A stretch of 64,000 bases of DNA from Leminorella grimontii ATCC 33999 = DSM 5078 (GTDB lineage Bacteria; Pseudomonadota; Gammaproteobacteria; Enterobacterales; Enterobacteriaceae), in contig NZ_AUUA01000005.1 of the NCBI RefSeq assembly GCF_000439085.1, positions 124,001 to 188,000 on the forward strand. The letters run 5' to 3'. The translations under genes were made by a program, and so were the position numbers. Below the pieces are notes generated by a model. It made no database searches, was not told the origin of the DNA, and saw only the letters and a program-made list of their open reading frames with translations. Below are positions 12,418-23,570 of this stretch, one piece after another. Numbering within the stretch: the first letter of the stretch is position 1; each line of letters begins with the position of its first letter.

Positions 12418-12726
12418 ACGCGCACGCGGCTTCTCACGCCTGTCCCATAAGAAACGAGCGAGCAATAACGTGAATACAAGTAAATTAATAACATGAATAA
12501 TAACAATATTTCTTATATACGGATTTACGATACGGCTAAGTACGCACCGCGTTTATCGACAAATAAAAAATCTGCCAATATCAAAAAAATCTCTGCCGCT
12601 ATACCAACTCATTCAGGAAGTGAATCGTGAGGGAGGAAAGGAAAGAAGGCGGGATGCGATTTTACTCGTCGCCTTACGTTTACTTTAGCGTTTAAAAGTA
12701 ACATAACGTAACGAATAAAAACGCGT
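12418..12726. other. intergenic, no gene seen
   Basis: This AT-rich stretch lies between the dcw promoter and the cra terminator. I see no open frame with a ribosome binding site, no strong inverted repeat and no tRNA-like sequence. Both flanking genes run leftward. Confidence 0.6.
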
Positions 12727-12747
12727 CGGGCCCCGTTACGGAGCCCG
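12727..12747 (-). terminator. cra terminator
   Basis: On the minus strand CGGGCTCC-GTAAC-GGGGCCCG forms an 8-bp stem (one G-U pair), followed six bases later by a short T-run. It starts about 20 bases after the cra stop codon and separates cra from the dcw promoter. Confidence 0.75.
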
Positions 12748-12768
12748 AATAAGAGGATAGGAGACGGA

Positions 12769-13773
12769 CTAAGCCCGGCTCAGGCAGCCTCGGCGGCAAA
12801 GGTTACGGCGGATGCGAGTCAGCCCCGGCTTCGGCCGCTGCGGTTCATCGATACTGGCTAACACCAGCTCAAGCACGCGCTCGGCGACCTCCCGGTGGCG
12901 CTGTGCGACAGACAGCACCGGGCACTCCAGAAAATCGAGCAGCTCATTGTCGCCAAAGGTAGCGATGGCCAGATTTGCCGGCAGGTGCCCCTGCTTTTGC
13001 AAAATCACATCCATCACGCCCTGAAGCAGTGAGAAAGAGGTCGTATAAATCGCCTGAGGAATGGAATTGGACTGCAGCCAGTGGCCAAACACTTCGGCCG
13101 CAGACTCTCGCTCATAGCTGTTGGCGTAGAGATAGTTAACCGGACGCTTGTCCTCTTTCCAAGCCTGACGGAAGCCCTGTTCACGCAGTTGGCTAACCGA
13201 CAGTTCAGGCAGCGCGCCAAGATACATGACCGACTGAGCGTCAAACCGACGCAGCTCGCCCGCCAGCATCTCGGCGTCTTCGTAGTCTGCGCCGACCACG
13301 CTGATGAAGTGCTCGCGATCCAGCGCGCGGTCAAGCGCAATGATGGGGAAATTGCCGTTGGTCCAGCGCTGATAGAACGGGTGCTCCGGCGGCAGCGCGG
13401 TGGAAACGATAAGCGCATCGACCTTGCGCTGAAGCAGGTGCTCCACGCAGCGCATTTCGTTGTCCGGCTGGTCTTCCGAACAGGCGATCAGCAGCTGGTA
13501 GCCGCGCTGGCGCGCCTGACGCTCAAGGTAGTTGGCGATTCGGGTATAGCTGGTGTTTTCCAAATCGGGGATCACAAGCCCGATAGAACGGGTTCGGCCA
13601 GCGCGAAGCCCGGCCGCCACGGCGTTGGGTTGATAATTATGTTCCCGGACTACCGCCATGACCTTCTCGACCGTTTTATCGCTCACCCGATACTGCTTCG
13701 CCTTTCCGTTTATGACGTAGCTGGCCGTGGTGCGCGATACGCCCGCAAGACGCGCAATTTCATCCAGTTTCAC
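12769..13773 (-). CDS. cra: catabolite repressor/activator (FruR)
   Basis: Cra is a LacI-family regulator of glycolytic and gluconeogenic genes that senses fructose phosphates. It has 334 residues, as in E. coli. The helix-turn-helix [31 protein letters not shown] is at the extreme N-terminus (quoted only as a location: residues 1-31), and the periplasmic-binding-like ligand domain follows ([16 protein letters not shown]). It lies between an unrecognised gene and mraZ, in the conserved ilvIH-cra-mraZ order. Confidence 0.97.
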   Translation of the reverse strand: MKLDEIARLAGVSRTTASYVINGKAKQYRVSDKTVEKVMAVVREHNYQPNAVAAGLRAGRTRSIGLVIPDLENTSYTRIANYLERQARQRGYQLLIACSEDQPDNEMRCVEHLLQRKVDALIVSTALPPEHPFYQRWTNGNFPIIALDRALDREHFISVVGADYEDAEMLAGELRRFDAQSVMYLGALPELSVSQLREQGFRQAWKEDKRPVNYLYANSYERESAAEVFGHWLQSNSIPQAIYTTSFSLLQGVMDVILQKQGHLPANLAIATFGDNELLDFLECPVLSVAQRHREVAERVLELVLASIDEPQRPKPGLTRIRRNLCRRGCLSRA

Positions 13774-13930
13774 ATTAGCCCCTTAAGTATTTATTTAAGT
13801 CCCATAGAGGGTTGCACTTGTTCATATTAATACAGATAACCGGGCAATATGAAGATTTAATCTGATGCCGGTCAATGTGGTGTTGGCTTAATGCATTCAG
13901 CCTGAATGGAGAACCAGAACGATAAAACAA

Positions 13931-15001
13931 TTAAAGCATCGCCTCATTCAGGTCTATCAACAGGCTGCTCTCCTCCGCCGTCAGCGGTATTTCCTCCCTC
14001 CGCCACGACGTTTTTATTCCATGACGCAAAACGGCGCGATGGGTTTGCAGCAGCGCTTCAACTTCAGGATAAAGGCCGTGCTTAACGCTAAAGCGAAATT
14101 TCCCCTGCCCCAGGCTTTGCGGGGATTCCAGCGACGCGCAGTAGAAGCGGTCGCCGACGTCAAACGTCGCAAACGGCTGGTCAATGACAAACCAGCGCCC
14201 CCGAAAGTAGAGATGAAAAATCTTGTTCGCGTTCTCGTCCGGCGAAACGCCTTCAACGCAGCACTCCTCTGCATCCGCGCTGATAAAATAGCCTCGTTCG
14301 GGCGCTCGCATAAAGATATCGAGCGGGCGGCCGTTCATACACAGCTGGTAGAACTTATTTCTTATAAAAAACAGCGGCTCTTTCATCATAAAGAGATCGT
14401 CCGGCATGACTCTCTTTGCCGACATCTCGTTATTTGAAAGCGACGGGAGGATAACCTCGGGCTCGTCAACGTGACGCTGCGTCAAATAGACGCCGTGATA
14501 CTCATACAGCGCCACTTCATGCGCACCGCTCTCAAGCAGCTTGCGTAGTTCAGCGACGATAGCGCGCTCATCGGCGTGCGCTTTAAGCAGCGGTATAACG
14601 CCTTTCATCGCCTCTGGGGGAAACTGAAAGAGCCGGTTCGCTTGCTTATCATAGAGATGATAGAGGTCTGGCCCACGGCAGGCCTCTCGGGCCAAACGCA
14701 GGTTTCCGCCGTCAAAGTCCATTATCCCGTCGCAAACGCCGCCGAAATAAACGCGCTCCTTAAGCAGGTAATATTCAATGTTCGGCCCCCCCATGCCAAG
14801 TTCCCCCCATTCAACGAGGCGATCTGACGCAGGCGGCGTCGAGTGGCGCTCAAACCATGACGACGTTTTCCTGAAAACGCGACTGGCGGCACCGCCGCTA
14901 CTGCGCGAGGCTACCGCGCCACCCCGCTTCTTGCGCATGCGATTGCGCCATAGAAGAAAAGCCACAAACAGAATGAGAAGGCAGAAGATTAGCTTGGTCA
15001 T
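13931..15001 (-). CDS. unrecognised membrane-anchored protein, 356 aa
   Basis: I do not recognise this protein. The ATG at 15001 has AGGA seven bases upstream. Residues 4-20 form one hydrophobic segment, immediately followed by a strongly basic stretch (RNRMRKKR), so the remaining ~330 residues probably face the cytoplasm. The soluble part is rich in aromatic and acidic residues (for example KERVYFGGVCDGIMDFDGG, LYEYHGVYL, FHLYFRGRWFVIDQPF) with no P-loop, helix-turn-helix or catalytic signature I can name. It is inserted between ilvH and cra, which adjoin directly in E. coli. Codon use looks like its neighbours. Confidence 0.8.
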   Translation of the reverse strand: MTKLIFCLLILFVAFLLWRNRMRKKRGGAVASRSSGGAASRVFRKTSSWFERHSTPPASDRLVEWGELGMGGPNIEYYLLKERVYFGGVCDGIMDFDGGNLRLAREACRGPDLYHLYDKQANRLFQFPPEAMKGVIPLLKAHADERAIVAELRKLLESGAHEVALYEYHGVYLTQRHVDEPEVILPSLSNNEMSAKRVMPDDLFMMKEPLFFIRNKFYQLCMNGRPLDIFMRAPERGYFISADAEECCVEGVSPDENANKIFHLYFRGRWFVIDQPFATFDVGDRFYCASLESPQSLGQGKFRFSVKHGLYPEVEALLQTHRAVLRHGIKTSWRREEIPLTAEESSLLIDLNEAML

Positions 15002-15053
15002 GGTTTTCCTGAGGCCCGCGTAAAAACGTCAATATGACCTAAATAACCCAAAG

Positions 15054-15089
15054 AAAAAAGCCTGCAACCGTTGTTTGCAGTTGCAGGCT
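15054..15089 (-). terminator. ilvIH terminator
   Basis: On the minus strand AGCCTGCAAC and GTTGCAGGCT form a perfect 10-bp stem around an 10-base loop, followed by TTTTTTC. It lies 28 bases after the ilvH stop and is a typical rho-independent terminator. Confidence 0.9.
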
Positions 15090-15116
15090 CTCGCTTTAAA
15101 CCTATAAAAACGCGAC

Positions 15117-15608
15117 TCAGCGCATAATCCGCTCGCCGCGCCCTACTCCCACCAGGCCCGAGCGGGCGACTTCCACTATCTCGCCCGCGTCGCGCATCGC
15201 CGCTAAGAAGGCGTCCAGCTTGCCGCTGTTGCCCACCAGCTGAACGGTGTAAAGGGATGAGGTTACGTCGACCACCTGACCGCGGAAGATGTCCGCGCAG
15301 CGCTTGACCTCTTCACGGCCTTCGCCGGACGCTCTGATTTTTACCAGCATGATCTCACGCTCGACGCAGTCGCCGTCCGTCAGTTCAGTCACCCGCAGCA
15401 CGTCAACCAGCTTGTGCAGCTGCTTTTCGATCTGCTCAAGCACCTTGGCGTCGCCCTTGGTTTGGATGGTCATGCGCGACAGCGTCGGATCGTCCGTCGG
15501 CGCCACCGTCAGGCTTTCAATGTTGTAGCCGCGCTGAGAAAACAGGCCAATCACGCGGGACAGCGCGCCGGACTCGTTTTCCAGCAGTACCGATAAAATA
15601 CGACGCAT
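15117..15608 (-). CDS. ilvH: acetolactate synthase III, regulatory subunit
   Basis: IlvH is the small subunit that gives valine sensitivity to acetohydroxyacid synthase III. It has 163 residues, as in E. coli, with an N-terminal ACT domain ([20 protein letters not shown]) and a C-terminal ACT-like half. I chose ATG at 15608, preceded by GAGGAG; the upstream in-frame codon would add ten residues. It starts two bases after the ilvI stop. Confidence 0.97.
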   Translation of the reverse strand: MRRILSVLLENESGALSRVIGLFSQRGYNIESLTVAPTDDPTLSRMTIQTKGDAKVLEQIEKQLHKLVDVLRVTELTDGDCVEREIMLVKIRASGEGREEVKRCADIFRGQVVDVTSSLYTVQLVGNSGKLDAFLAAMRDAGEIVEVARSGLVGVGRGERIMR

Positions 15609-15610
15609 AA

Positions 15611-17329
15611 TCAGCTCCTCTCCGTTCTGCTTAACCACATTTCGTCCATAGCCCCGCCGCGGATCTGCATCGGATAGACGTGCTCTCTTTCATCGACGGA
15701 GACGTCGACGAACACCAGGCGATTTTTCACCGCCAGCGCTTGCGCCAGCTTGGTTTCAAGCTCTTCCGGCCTGGAGATGGAGATGCCGACGTGGCCGTAG
15801 GCCTCCGCCAGTTTGACGAAGTCCGGCAGCGAATCCATGTAGGAATGAGAGTGGCGGCCGGCGTAAATCAGATCCTGCCACTGCTTCACCATGCCGAGGA
15901 ACTTGTTGTTCAGGTTTACCACCACCACCGGCAAGTCGTACTGCAGCGCGGTCGAAAGCTCCTGAATGTTCATCTGGATGCTGCCGTCCCCGGTGACGCA
16001 CACCACGGTCTCCTTCGGCAGCGCCAGCTTCACGCCAAGCGCGGCGGGCAGGCCGAAGCCCATGGTGCCGAGGCCGCCGGAGTTAATCCAATGCCTGGGT
16101 TTATCAAACGGGTAGTAAAGCGCCGCGAACATCTGGTGCTGGCCCACGTCAGAGGCAATATAAGCCTTGCCCTCCGTCAGGCGATAGAGCGTTTCAATCA
16201 CCGCCTGGGGCTTGATGCGATCGCCGCCCTTGTCGTAGGCCAGAGATTTTTTACCACGCCATCCGTCAATCTGACACCACCAGTCGCTGAGATCTTCAAA
16301 GCCCTTTTCCGCATCGCGCTGCCCAAGCAGCTCAATCATCTGGCTCAACACCTGCTTGGCGTCGCCGACGATCGGCACATCGGCGTTGACGGTCTTGGAA
16401 ATTGACGTCGGATCGATATCAATATGCAGCACGGTGGCGTTCGGGCAGTACTTCGCCAGATTGTTGGTCGTGCGGTCGTCAAAGCGCACCCCGACGGCGA
16501 AAATCGTGTCGGAGTTGTGCATCGCCATGTTGGCCTCATAGGTGCCGTGCATACCCAACATGCCGATAAAGCGTTTGTCCGTCGACGGAAACGCGCCGAG
16601 CCCCATCAGCGAGCTGGTCACCGGCAGGTTCAGCGTTTCCGCCAGCGCCTTCAGTTCAGCGTCGCAGCCGGACGCAATCGCACCGCCGCCGACGTAAACC
16701 ACCGGCCTTTTCGCCGCCAAGAGCGCTGAAAGCGCACGCTTAATCTGCCCGCGGTGGCCGTGCGTCGTCGGGTTATAGGAACGCATTGAGATCTGGTCGG
16801 GATAAGAATAGGGGATCTTGACGGCCGGGTTGAGAATATCCTTCGGCAAATCCACGACGACCGGACCGGGGCGGCCGGTGCTGGCGACGTAGAACGCCTT
16901 TTTCAGCACCACGGGAATATCCTCTACGTGCTTAACCAAAAAGCTGTGCTTCACCACCGGGCGAGAGATGCCCACCATGTCGCATTCCTGGAAGGCATCG
17001 TTGCCGATCAGCGAAGTCGCCACCTGGCCGGACAGCACGACCAGAGGAATAGAATCCATATAGGCTGTCGCGATGCCGGTAATGGCGTTCGTCGCTCCCG
17101 GTCCCGATGTCACCAGCACCACACCCACTTCACCGGTCGCACGGGCAAAGCCGTCCGCCATGTGAACTGCCGCCTGCTCGTGGCGCACCAGCACGTGATC
17201 GATCCCCCCGACCGTATGAAGCGCGTCGTAAATATCGAGCACCGCGCCTCCCGGATAGCCGAATACGTGCTTCACGCCCTGATCGATAAGCGATCGAACG
17301 ACGATTTCAGCGCCTGATAACGTCTCCAT
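15611..17329 (-). CDS. ilvI: acetolactate synthase III, catalytic subunit
   Basis: IlvI is the ThDP-dependent large subunit making acetolactate or acetohydroxybutyrate for valine, leucine and isoleucine. It has 572 residues. The catalytic glutamate lies in [13 protein letters not shown] near residue 47, the ThDP motif is [12 protein letters not shown]...NN near residue 440, and [20 protein letters not shown] is intact. ATG at 17329 follows GGAGGAG; the reading extends upstream but METLSGAE aligns with the E. coli start. ilvH follows directly. Confidence 0.97.
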   Translation of the reverse strand: METLSGAEIVVRSLIDQGVKHVFGYPGGAVLDIYDALHTVGGIDHVLVRHEQAAVHMADGFARATGEVGVVLVTSGPGATNAITGIATAYMDSIPLVVLSGQVATSLIGNDAFQECDMVGISRPVVKHSFLVKHVEDIPVVLKKAFYVASTGRPGPVVVDLPKDILNPAVKIPYSYPDQISMRSYNPTTHGHRGQIKRALSALLAAKRPVVYVGGGAIASGCDAELKALAETLNLPVTSSLMGLGAFPSTDKRFIGMLGMHGTYEANMAMHNSDTIFAVGVRFDDRTTNNLAKYCPNATVLHIDIDPTSISKTVNADVPIVGDAKQVLSQMIELLGQRDAEKGFEDLSDWWCQIDGWRGKKSLAYDKGGDRIKPQAVIETLYRLTEGKAYIASDVGQHQMFAALYYPFDKPRHWINSGGLGTMGFGLPAALGVKLALPKETVVCVTGDGSIQMNIQELSTALQYDLPVVVVNLNNKFLGMVKQWQDLIYAGRHSHSYMDSLPDFVKLAEAYGHVGISISRPEELETKLAQALAVKNRLVFVDVSVDEREHVYPMQIRGGAMDEMWLSRTERS

Positions 17330-17401
17330 TAAACTCCTCCTCGAAATGCTGGTTTGCCGCCAGATGTTTGTCATTATTATTTGAAGCTATATCCATCATA
17401 C

Positions 17402-17432
17402 TTCAGGCCGCTTCATAAGGAAGCGGCCTGAA
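17402..17432. repeat. perfect 13-bp inverted repeat upstream of ilvI
   Basis: TTCAGGCCGCTTC and GAAGCGGCCTGAA flank a five-base loop. It lies between the cytochrome b561 gene end and the ilvI start. There is no U-run on either strand, so it is either a poor terminator for the cytochrome operon or a hairpin in the ilvIH leader. A second pair, AACCGAT/ATCGGTT, is at 17451-17488. Confidence 0.7.
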
Positions 17433-17528
17433 GGTTTAAATAAAATAGCCAACCGATTACCTACCTATTACCACAGCGCTCATCGGTTGACAAAGGGGTT
17501 TTGTGGGTAGAAAGAGAAAGATGAGCGC

Positions 17529-18035
17529 TCAGCGCCTTCCCGGCAGCATGGCCGCAATCAGGTTTTTCTTAAGCCAAAGGGACATTGTGACCACGGCCAA
17601 AACGTGGAGGCAGACCAGCGCGGTGACCGCGTTAACCAGCCAATAGTGCCACACTTCAACCGGCCAACGGTCGATAAGATCGGTCCCCTGCGCCCAGCCG
17701 GTGAGCGCAACCAGCGGCAGCAGCAGCCAGAACAGCCAAATGGCCATCGCGCCCAGCGGATTGTGCCCTAAGGCCTTAGGAGTACGGCGCTCGGCGATAT
17801 CGCAAAAGTGCTCCGCCAGCGACGCTCTGGTGGGAATAATCGCGGACAGCCTTGCCGGACCGCGCGCACCCGTCACGCCCCATACGAGGCGGACGATAAC
17901 CAATACCGCAACGAGCAGCCCGACGCTCCGATGCCATACGCCGCCCGGCTCCGTCAGATGAAGCCGGTTAGCGAGAAAGCCCAGCGCGACGCACCAGTGC
18001 GTCAGCCGCACGACGCGATCCCAGCGCTCAATCAT
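17529..18035 (-). CDS. b561-type membrane cytochrome b
   Basis: This 168-residue protein looks like a four-helix cytochrome b561 / Ni-Fe hydrogenase b-type subunit, a membrane di-haem electron carrier. Candidate haem ligands are His13 (THW), His35 (WHR), His130 (WHYW) and His144 (CLH), all in or next to hydrophobic segments. The family motif GHNPLGAMA is at residues 90-98. It starts at the base next to the cybC stop, so the two are surely co-transcribed. The probable job is electron exchange between the quinone pool and periplasmic cytochrome b562; that is inference from linkage. Confidence 0.85.
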   Translation of the reverse strand: MIERWDRVVRLTHWCVALGFLANRLHLTEPGGVWHRSVGLLVAVLVIVRLVWGVTGARGPARLSAIIPTRASLAEHFCDIAERRTPKALGHNPLGAMAIWLFWLLLPLVALTGWAQGTDLIDRWPVEVWHYWLVNAVTALVCLHVLAVVTMSLWLKKNLIAAMLPGRR

Positions 18036-18422
18036 CTACTTGTACTTCTTATGGTATTCATCACGAGTGGCCTTAAACTGCTCGGCGGCCTGCTTGGCCT
18101 GATCCAGCTTACCCGCGTCCGCCAGCGCCTGCGCGGCGTCGATTTCGCCAATCAGCTCATCCAATCCGTGACGGAAATCTTTCATTTCCGGGCTGTCCGG
18201 CGATTTTCCTTCAAGCTTGTCCGGCACGCCCTTTTGCGCCAGCTGCGCCTCCTGCTTCATCGTCGTCAGGCCCTGCTTAAGGGCTTCCGGGGAATCCGCG
18301 TTTAGCACCGTGCGATAACTTTTAGCGATGGCTTTCATATGCTCATCGACGCCTTGTGCATGCGCCAAGCTGCCTGCCGTTAAGGCGCACGCCGCCAGCG
18401 CGCTGACTAACCATTTATTCAT
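18036..18422 (-). CDS. cybC: periplasmic cytochrome b562
   Basis: Cytochrome b562 is a soluble four-helix periplasmic haem protein of unknown partner. It has 128 residues with a signal peptide (residues 1-22, ending SLAHA). Counting the mature chain from Gln23, the haem ligands fall exactly at Met7 (DEHMK) and His102 (DEYHKKYK), as in E. coli. The LEGKSPDSPEMKDFRHG block is well conserved. Unlike the E. coli gene it is followed at once by a membrane cytochrome b gene. Confidence 0.95.
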   Translation of the reverse strand: MNKWLVSALAACALTAGSLAHAQGVDEHMKAIAKSYRTVLNADSPEALKQGLTTMKQEAQLAQKGVPDKLEGKSPDSPEMKDFRHGLDELIGEIDAAQALADAGKLDQAKQAAEQFKATRDEYHKKYK

Positions 18423-18542
18423 AGGCTCACCTATCCGTTTAATAAAGTTATAAAAACGAGACTGCTCACGACGCTTTTAAGTGTAGTAGCCATGAGGAAT
18501 AACGGCGAATGTGCATCTTTTAAACGCGATGAAAAACAATCG

Positions 18543-18571
18543 TTGACAACAATCCGCCAATCCAGTATCTA
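18543..18571 (+). promoter_or_regulatory. leu operon promoter
   Basis: TTGACA at 18543-18548 and TATCTA at 18566-18571 are 17 bases apart, about 37 bases before the leader peptide start. This is the expected place for the leuLABCD promoter. Confidence 0.7.
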
Positions 18572-18607
18572 TATTCGCCTAAACCGTTTTATCAAGGTAC
18601 CGTATTC

Positions 18608-18685
18608 ATGTTCATAGAAGTTCGCCTCCTTAGCCTCCTCCTCCTCGCATCGTCTTGCGCGGATGACTTGTGGGCAGCGAACTGA
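18608..18685 (+). CDS. leuL: leu operon leader peptide
   Basis: A 25-codon reading frame begins with ATG and contains seven leucine codons, including four CTC in a row in the centre (LLSLLLL). Its position, between the promoter and a strong rho-independent hairpin upstream of leuA, is that of the leu attenuation leader. E. coli LeuL has the same run of four leucines. Ribosome stalling at these codons under leucine shortage would prevent the terminator from forming. Confidence 0.88.
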   Translation: MFIEVRLLSLLLLASSCADDLWAAN

Positions 18686-18708
18686 GCTGAATCGAAAAGA
18701 ACACAAGA

Positions 18709-18737
18709 ACCCGCGCGACCTGCGCGGGTTTTTTTTT
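18709..18737 (+). terminator. leu operon attenuator
   Basis: ACCCGCGC-GACCT-GCGCGGGT is a perfect 8-bp stem followed by nine T. It lies 24 bases after leuL and 55 before leuA, so it is the transcription attenuator for leuABCD. Confidence 0.92.
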
Positions 18738-18791
18738 GACCTCGCAGGGAGTCTGAACCGACAAACCGTTACACAGTTAAAGGAACACGCT

Positions 18792-20339
18792 ATGAGCCAA
18801 CAAGTCATTATCTTCGATACGACCCTGCGAGACGGCGAACAGGCGCTGCAGGCCAGCCTGAACGTCAAAGAAAAAATGCAGATTGCCCTGGCGCTGGAGC
18901 GCATGGGCGTTGACGTCATGGAAGTCGGTTTCCCGGTTTCCTCCCCTGGCGACTTTGAGTCCGTACAGGCCATCGCCCGCCAAATTAAAAACAGCCGCGT
19001 CTGCGCCCTGGCTCGCTGCGTGGATAAAGACATCGACGTCGCGGCAGAAGCGCTGCGCGTCGCCGAAGCCTTTCGCATCCACGTCTTCCTGGCCACTTCC
19101 ACGCTGCACGTCGAGTCCAAGCTGAAGCGCTCTTTTGAAGAAGTGATGGAAATGGCGGTTCGCTCCGTCAAGCGCGCGCGCAACTACAGCGACGACGTCG
19201 AGTTCTCCTGTGAAGACGCCGGACGTACGCCGATAGACAACCTGTGCCGCATCGTCGAGGCCGCCATTGGCGCCGGGGCCACCACCATCAACATTCCTGA
19301 CACCGTCGGCTACACCGTTCCTCGCCAGTTCGGCGGCATCATCGAAACCCTGTACCAGCGCGTCCCAAACATCGACAAAGCGGTTATTTCCGTCCACTGC
19401 CACGACGATCTGGGCATGTCGGTCGCTAACTCCATCACCGCCGTACAGGCCGGCGCTCGCCAGATTGAAGGCGCGATGAACGGCATCGGCGAACGCGCGG
19501 GCAACTGCGCGTTGGAAGAAGTCATTATGGCGATTAAAGTGCGTCAGGACATTCTGGGTGTACACACCAACATCAACCATCAGGAAATCTATCGCACCAG
19601 CCAGTTGGTCAGCCAGCTGTGCAACATGCCGGTCCCCGGCAACAAGGCGGTAGTAGGCTCTAACGCCTATGCGCACTCCTCCGGCATTCATCAGGACGGC
19701 GTGCTGAAAAACCGCCAAACCTACGAAATCATGACGCCGGAATCCATCGGCTTTAGCCAGGTACAGCTGAACCTGACCTCACGCTCCGGGCGCGCCGCGG
19801 TGAAACACCGCATGGAGGCCATGGGCTACAGTGAAGACGACTACTCGCTGGACGAACTGTACGCCAACTTCCTGAAGCTGGCGGACAAGAAAGGCCAGGT
19901 GTTTGACTACGATTTGGAAGCGCTGGTGTTTATCAGCAAGCAGCAGGAAGAGCAGGATCACTTCTCGCTGGATTATTTCAGCGTACAGTCAGGCACCAAC
20001 CTGATGGCGACCGCGTCCGTACGCCTGACCTGCGGTGGTGAAATGAAGTCGGAAGCCGCTACCGGCAACGGCCCCGTTGACGCCGTCTACCAGGCCATCA
20101 ACCGCATTGCGGACTACCCGATTTCTATCGTCAAATACCAGTTGACCGCCAAGGGCCAGGGTAAAGACGCGCTGGGTCAGGTGGACATCGTCGCGGAATA
20201 CGAAGGCCGCCGCTTCCACGGCATGGGATTGGCGACCGACATCGTCGAATCGTCGGCGTTGGCGCTGGTGCACGTGCTGAACCACGTATGGCGCGCCCAG
20301 CAGGTGGAAGCGCAAAAGCAAAAATTGGCGCACGCTTAA
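18792..20339 (+). CDS. leuA: 2-isopropylmalate synthase
   Basis: LeuA condenses 2-ketoisovalerate with acetyl-CoA, the first step of leucine synthesis. It has 515 residues. The N-terminal TIM barrel carries DTTLRDGEQ (residues 9-17) and the metal-binding [13 protein letters not shown] region; the C-terminal half is the leucine-feedback domain. ATG at 18792 follows AAAGGAACACGCT; an in-frame ATG far upstream would read through the attenuator and is rejected. First structural gene of leuABCD. Confidence 0.98.
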   Translation: MSQQVIIFDTTLRDGEQALQASLNVKEKMQIALALERMGVDVMEVGFPVSSPGDFESVQAIARQIKNSRVCALARCVDKDIDVAAEALRVAEAFRIHVFLATSTLHVESKLKRSFEEVMEMAVRSVKRARNYSDDVEFSCEDAGRTPIDNLCRIVEAAIGAGATTINIPDTVGYTVPRQFGGIIETLYQRVPNIDKAVISVHCHDDLGMSVANSITAVQAGARQIEGAMNGIGERAGNCALEEVIMAIKVRQDILGVHTNINHQEIYRTSQLVSQLCNMPVPGNKAVVGSNAYAHSSGIHQDGVLKNRQTYEIMTPESIGFSQVQLNLTSRSGRAAVKHRMEAMGYSEDDYSLDELYANFLKLADKKGQVFDYDLEALVFISKQQEEQDHFSLDYFSVQSGTNLMATASVRLTCGGEMKSEAATGNGPVDAVYQAINRIADYPISIVKYQLTAKGQGKDALGQVDIVAEYEGRRFHGMGLATDIVESSALALVHVLNHVWRAQQVEAQKQKLAHA

Positions 20340-20400
20340 AGCAAAACGACATCGGCATAAGAATTAGTATTAGAACATTAAAAATAAACAACAGAGGTAA

Positions 20401-21501
<1,101 letters not shown>

Positions 21502-21503
21502 CG

Positions 21504-22916
21504 ATGTCTCAGAGCATGTCGAAAACACTGTATCAAAAATTATACGACGCACACGTTGTGTACGAAGCGCCGAACGAAACGCCGCTGCTGTATATCGATC
21601 GCCATCTGGTGCACGAAGTCACCTCTCCCCAGGCGTTTGACGGCCTGCGCGCCATGAAGCGCCCGGTTCGCCAACCGGAGAAAACCTTCGCCACCATGGA
21701 CCACAACGTTTCAACTCAGACTAAAGACATCAACGCCTGCGGCGAGATGGCCCGCATCCAGATGCAGGAGCTGATTAAGAACTGTAAAGAGTTCAACGTC
21801 TCCCTGTACGATCTGAACCACCCTTATCAGGGCATCGTACACGTTATCGGGCCAGAACAGGGCATGACCCTGCCGGGTATGACTATCGTATGCGGCGACT
21901 CCCACACCGCCACTCACGGCGCGTTCGGCTCGCTGGCTTTTGGCATCGGCACTTCTGAAGTTGAGCACGTGCTGGCAACCCAAACCCTGAAGCAGGCCCG
22001 CGCCAAGACGATGAAAATCGAAGTGAACGGCGCTACCGCACCGGGCATTACGGCGAAAGACATCGTGCTGGCCATTATCGGTAAAATCGGCCACGCCGGC
22101 GGCACCGGCCACGTAGTGGAATTCTGTGGCGAAGCCATTGAAGCGCTGTCGATGGAAGGCCGCATGACCCTGTGCAACATGGCGATCGAAATGGGCGCCA
22201 AGGCCGGGCTGGTCGCGCCGGACGACGTTACCTTTAGCTACGTGAAGGGCCGCCAGTTCGCACCCAAGCCGGAACAGTGGGACGAAGCTGTCGCCTACTG
22301 GCGCACGCTGAAGTCCGATCCGGGCGCGTCGTTTGACGCCGTAGTGACGCTCAACGCCGCCGACATCGCCCCGCAGGTAACCTGGGGCACCAACCCGGGC
22401 CAAGTAATGGCGGTCGATCAGGCAATCCCTGCCCCCGAATCGTTCAGCGATCCGGTTGAACGCGCCTCGGCGGAAAAGGCGCTGGCCTATATGGATCTGA
22501 AAGCGGGCCAGAAGATGACCGACGTCGCCATCGACAAAGTGTTCATCGGCTCCTGCACCAACTCCCGAATTGAGGACCTGCGCGCCGCAGCCGCCGTCGC
22601 CAAGGGGCGCAAAGTCGCACCCGGCGTCGTCGCCATGGTAGTGCCGGGCTCCGGCCCGGTGAAAGCGCAGGCGGAAGAAGAAGGCCTAGACAAAATCTTT
22701 ATCGAAGCCGGCTTTGAATGGCGCCTGCCGGGCTGTTCAATGTGTCTGGCGATGAACAACGACCGGTTAGAGCCGGGCGAACGCTGCGCGTCGACCAGCA
22801 ACCGTAACTTTGAAGGCCGTCAGGGCCGGGGTGGGCGTACTCACCTGGTTAGCCCCGCGATGGCCGCCGCCGCAGCCATCAGCGGCCACTTTGCCGACAT
22901 CCGTTTGCTGGCTTAA
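21504..22916 (+). CDS. leuC: 3-isopropylmalate dehydratase, large subunit
   Basis: LeuC is the iron-sulphur subunit of isopropylmalate isomerase. It has 470 residues. The [4Fe-4S] cysteines are in FIGSCTNSR near residue 350 and [13 protein letters not shown] near residue 410. AAGGAG precedes the ATG at 21504; a second ATG four codons in (MSKTLY) is closer to the E. coli start but is farther from the ribosome binding site. It pairs with LeuD, encoded next. Confidence 0.97.
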   Translation: MSQSMSKTLYQKLYDAHVVYEAPNETPLLYIDRHLVHEVTSPQAFDGLRAMKRPVRQPEKTFATMDHNVSTQTKDINACGEMARIQMQELIKNCKEFNVSLYDLNHPYQGIVHVIGPEQGMTLPGMTIVCGDSHTATHGAFGSLAFGIGTSEVEHVLATQTLKQARAKTMKIEVNGATAPGITAKDIVLAIIGKIGHAGGTGHVVEFCGEAIEALSMEGRMTLCNMAIEMGAKAGLVAPDDVTFSYVKGRQFAPKPEQWDEAVAYWRTLKSDPGASFDAVVTLNAADIAPQVTWGTNPGQVMAVDQAIPAPESFSDPVERASAEKALAYMDLKAGQKMTDVAIDKVFIGSCTNSRIEDLRAAAAVAKGRKVAPGVVAMVVPGSGPVKAQAEEEGLDKIFIEAGFEWRLPGCSMCLAMNNDRLEPGERCASTSNRNFEGRQGRGGRTHLVSPAMAAAAAISGHFADIRLLA

Positions 22917-22928
22917 GGAGACAACAGC

Positions 22929-23531
22929 ATGACGAAGTTTACTCAACATACCGGCATCGTAGTGCCGTTAGACGCCGCCAACGTAGATACGGACGCCATT
23001 ATTCCCAAGCAGTTTCTACAAAAGGTCACCCGCACCGGCTTTGGCCAGCATCTGTTCAACGACTGGCGCTTTCTGGACGACGCGGGGCAAAAGCCCAATC
23101 CGGACTTCGTGCTGAACAAGCCGCGCTATAAGGGCGCGTCCATTCTGCTAGCGCGCGAAAACTTCGGCTGCGGCTCCTCTCGCGAGCACGCGCCCTGGGC
23201 GTTGACAGACTACGGCTTCAAAGTGGTGATCGCGCCAAGCTTTGCCGATATCTTTTACGGTAACTCCTTTAACAACCAGCTGCTGCCGGTCACGTTGGCC
23301 GAAGCGGAAATCGACGAACTGTTCGCGCTGGTAGCGGCACAGGAAGGCGTCACCTTTACCGTCGATTTAGAAAATCAAAAGGTGATTGCGGGCGATAAGG
23401 CCTACGCCTTTACCATCGACCCTTTCCGCAAGCATTGCATGATTAACGGATTGGACAGTATAGGCCTGACGCTGCAACACGACGATGCGATCGGCGCCTA
23501 TGAAGCGAAGCAGCCAGCGTTCTTGCGATAG
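22929..23531 (+). CDS. leuD: 3-isopropylmalate dehydratase, small subunit
   Basis: LeuD is the swivel-domain subunit of isopropylmalate isomerase. It has 200 residues, one fewer than E. coli. The conserved [12 protein letters not shown] and [15 protein letters not shown] motifs are present. It starts 12 bases after leuC with AAGGAGACAACAGC upstream, and ends the operon. Confidence 0.97.
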   Translation: MTKFTQHTGIVVPLDAANVDTDAIIPKQFLQKVTRTGFGQHLFNDWRFLDDAGQKPNPDFVLNKPRYKGASILLARENFGCGSSREHAPWALTDYGFKVVIAPSFADIFYGNSFNNQLLPVTLAEAEIDELFALVAAQEGVTFTVDLENQKVIAGDKAYAFTIDPFRKHCMINGLDSIGLTLQHDDAIGAYEAKQPAFLR

Positions 23532-23547
23532 GCCGTCATTTTGATTG

Positions 23548-23570
23548 GTAAGCCCCGGCAAGGGGCTTAC
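23548..23570 (+). terminator. hairpin after leuD
   Basis: GTAAGCCCC-GGCAA-GGGGCTTAC is a perfect 9-bp stem 17 bases after the leuD stop. The downstream T content is low (CTCATT), so it may be an inefficient terminator or an RNA 3'-end stabiliser. Confidence 0.65.

Noticed and set aside
13774-13930. operator palindrome CATTCAGCCTGAATG upstream of cra
   Set aside because: It is a short palindrome without a loop or a known consensus; it lies at the 3' end of the neighbouring gene, far from the cra start.
18777-19718. 313-codon frame antisense to leuA
   Set aside because: It is opposite the conserved catalytic domain of LeuA and starts nowhere near a ribosome binding site.
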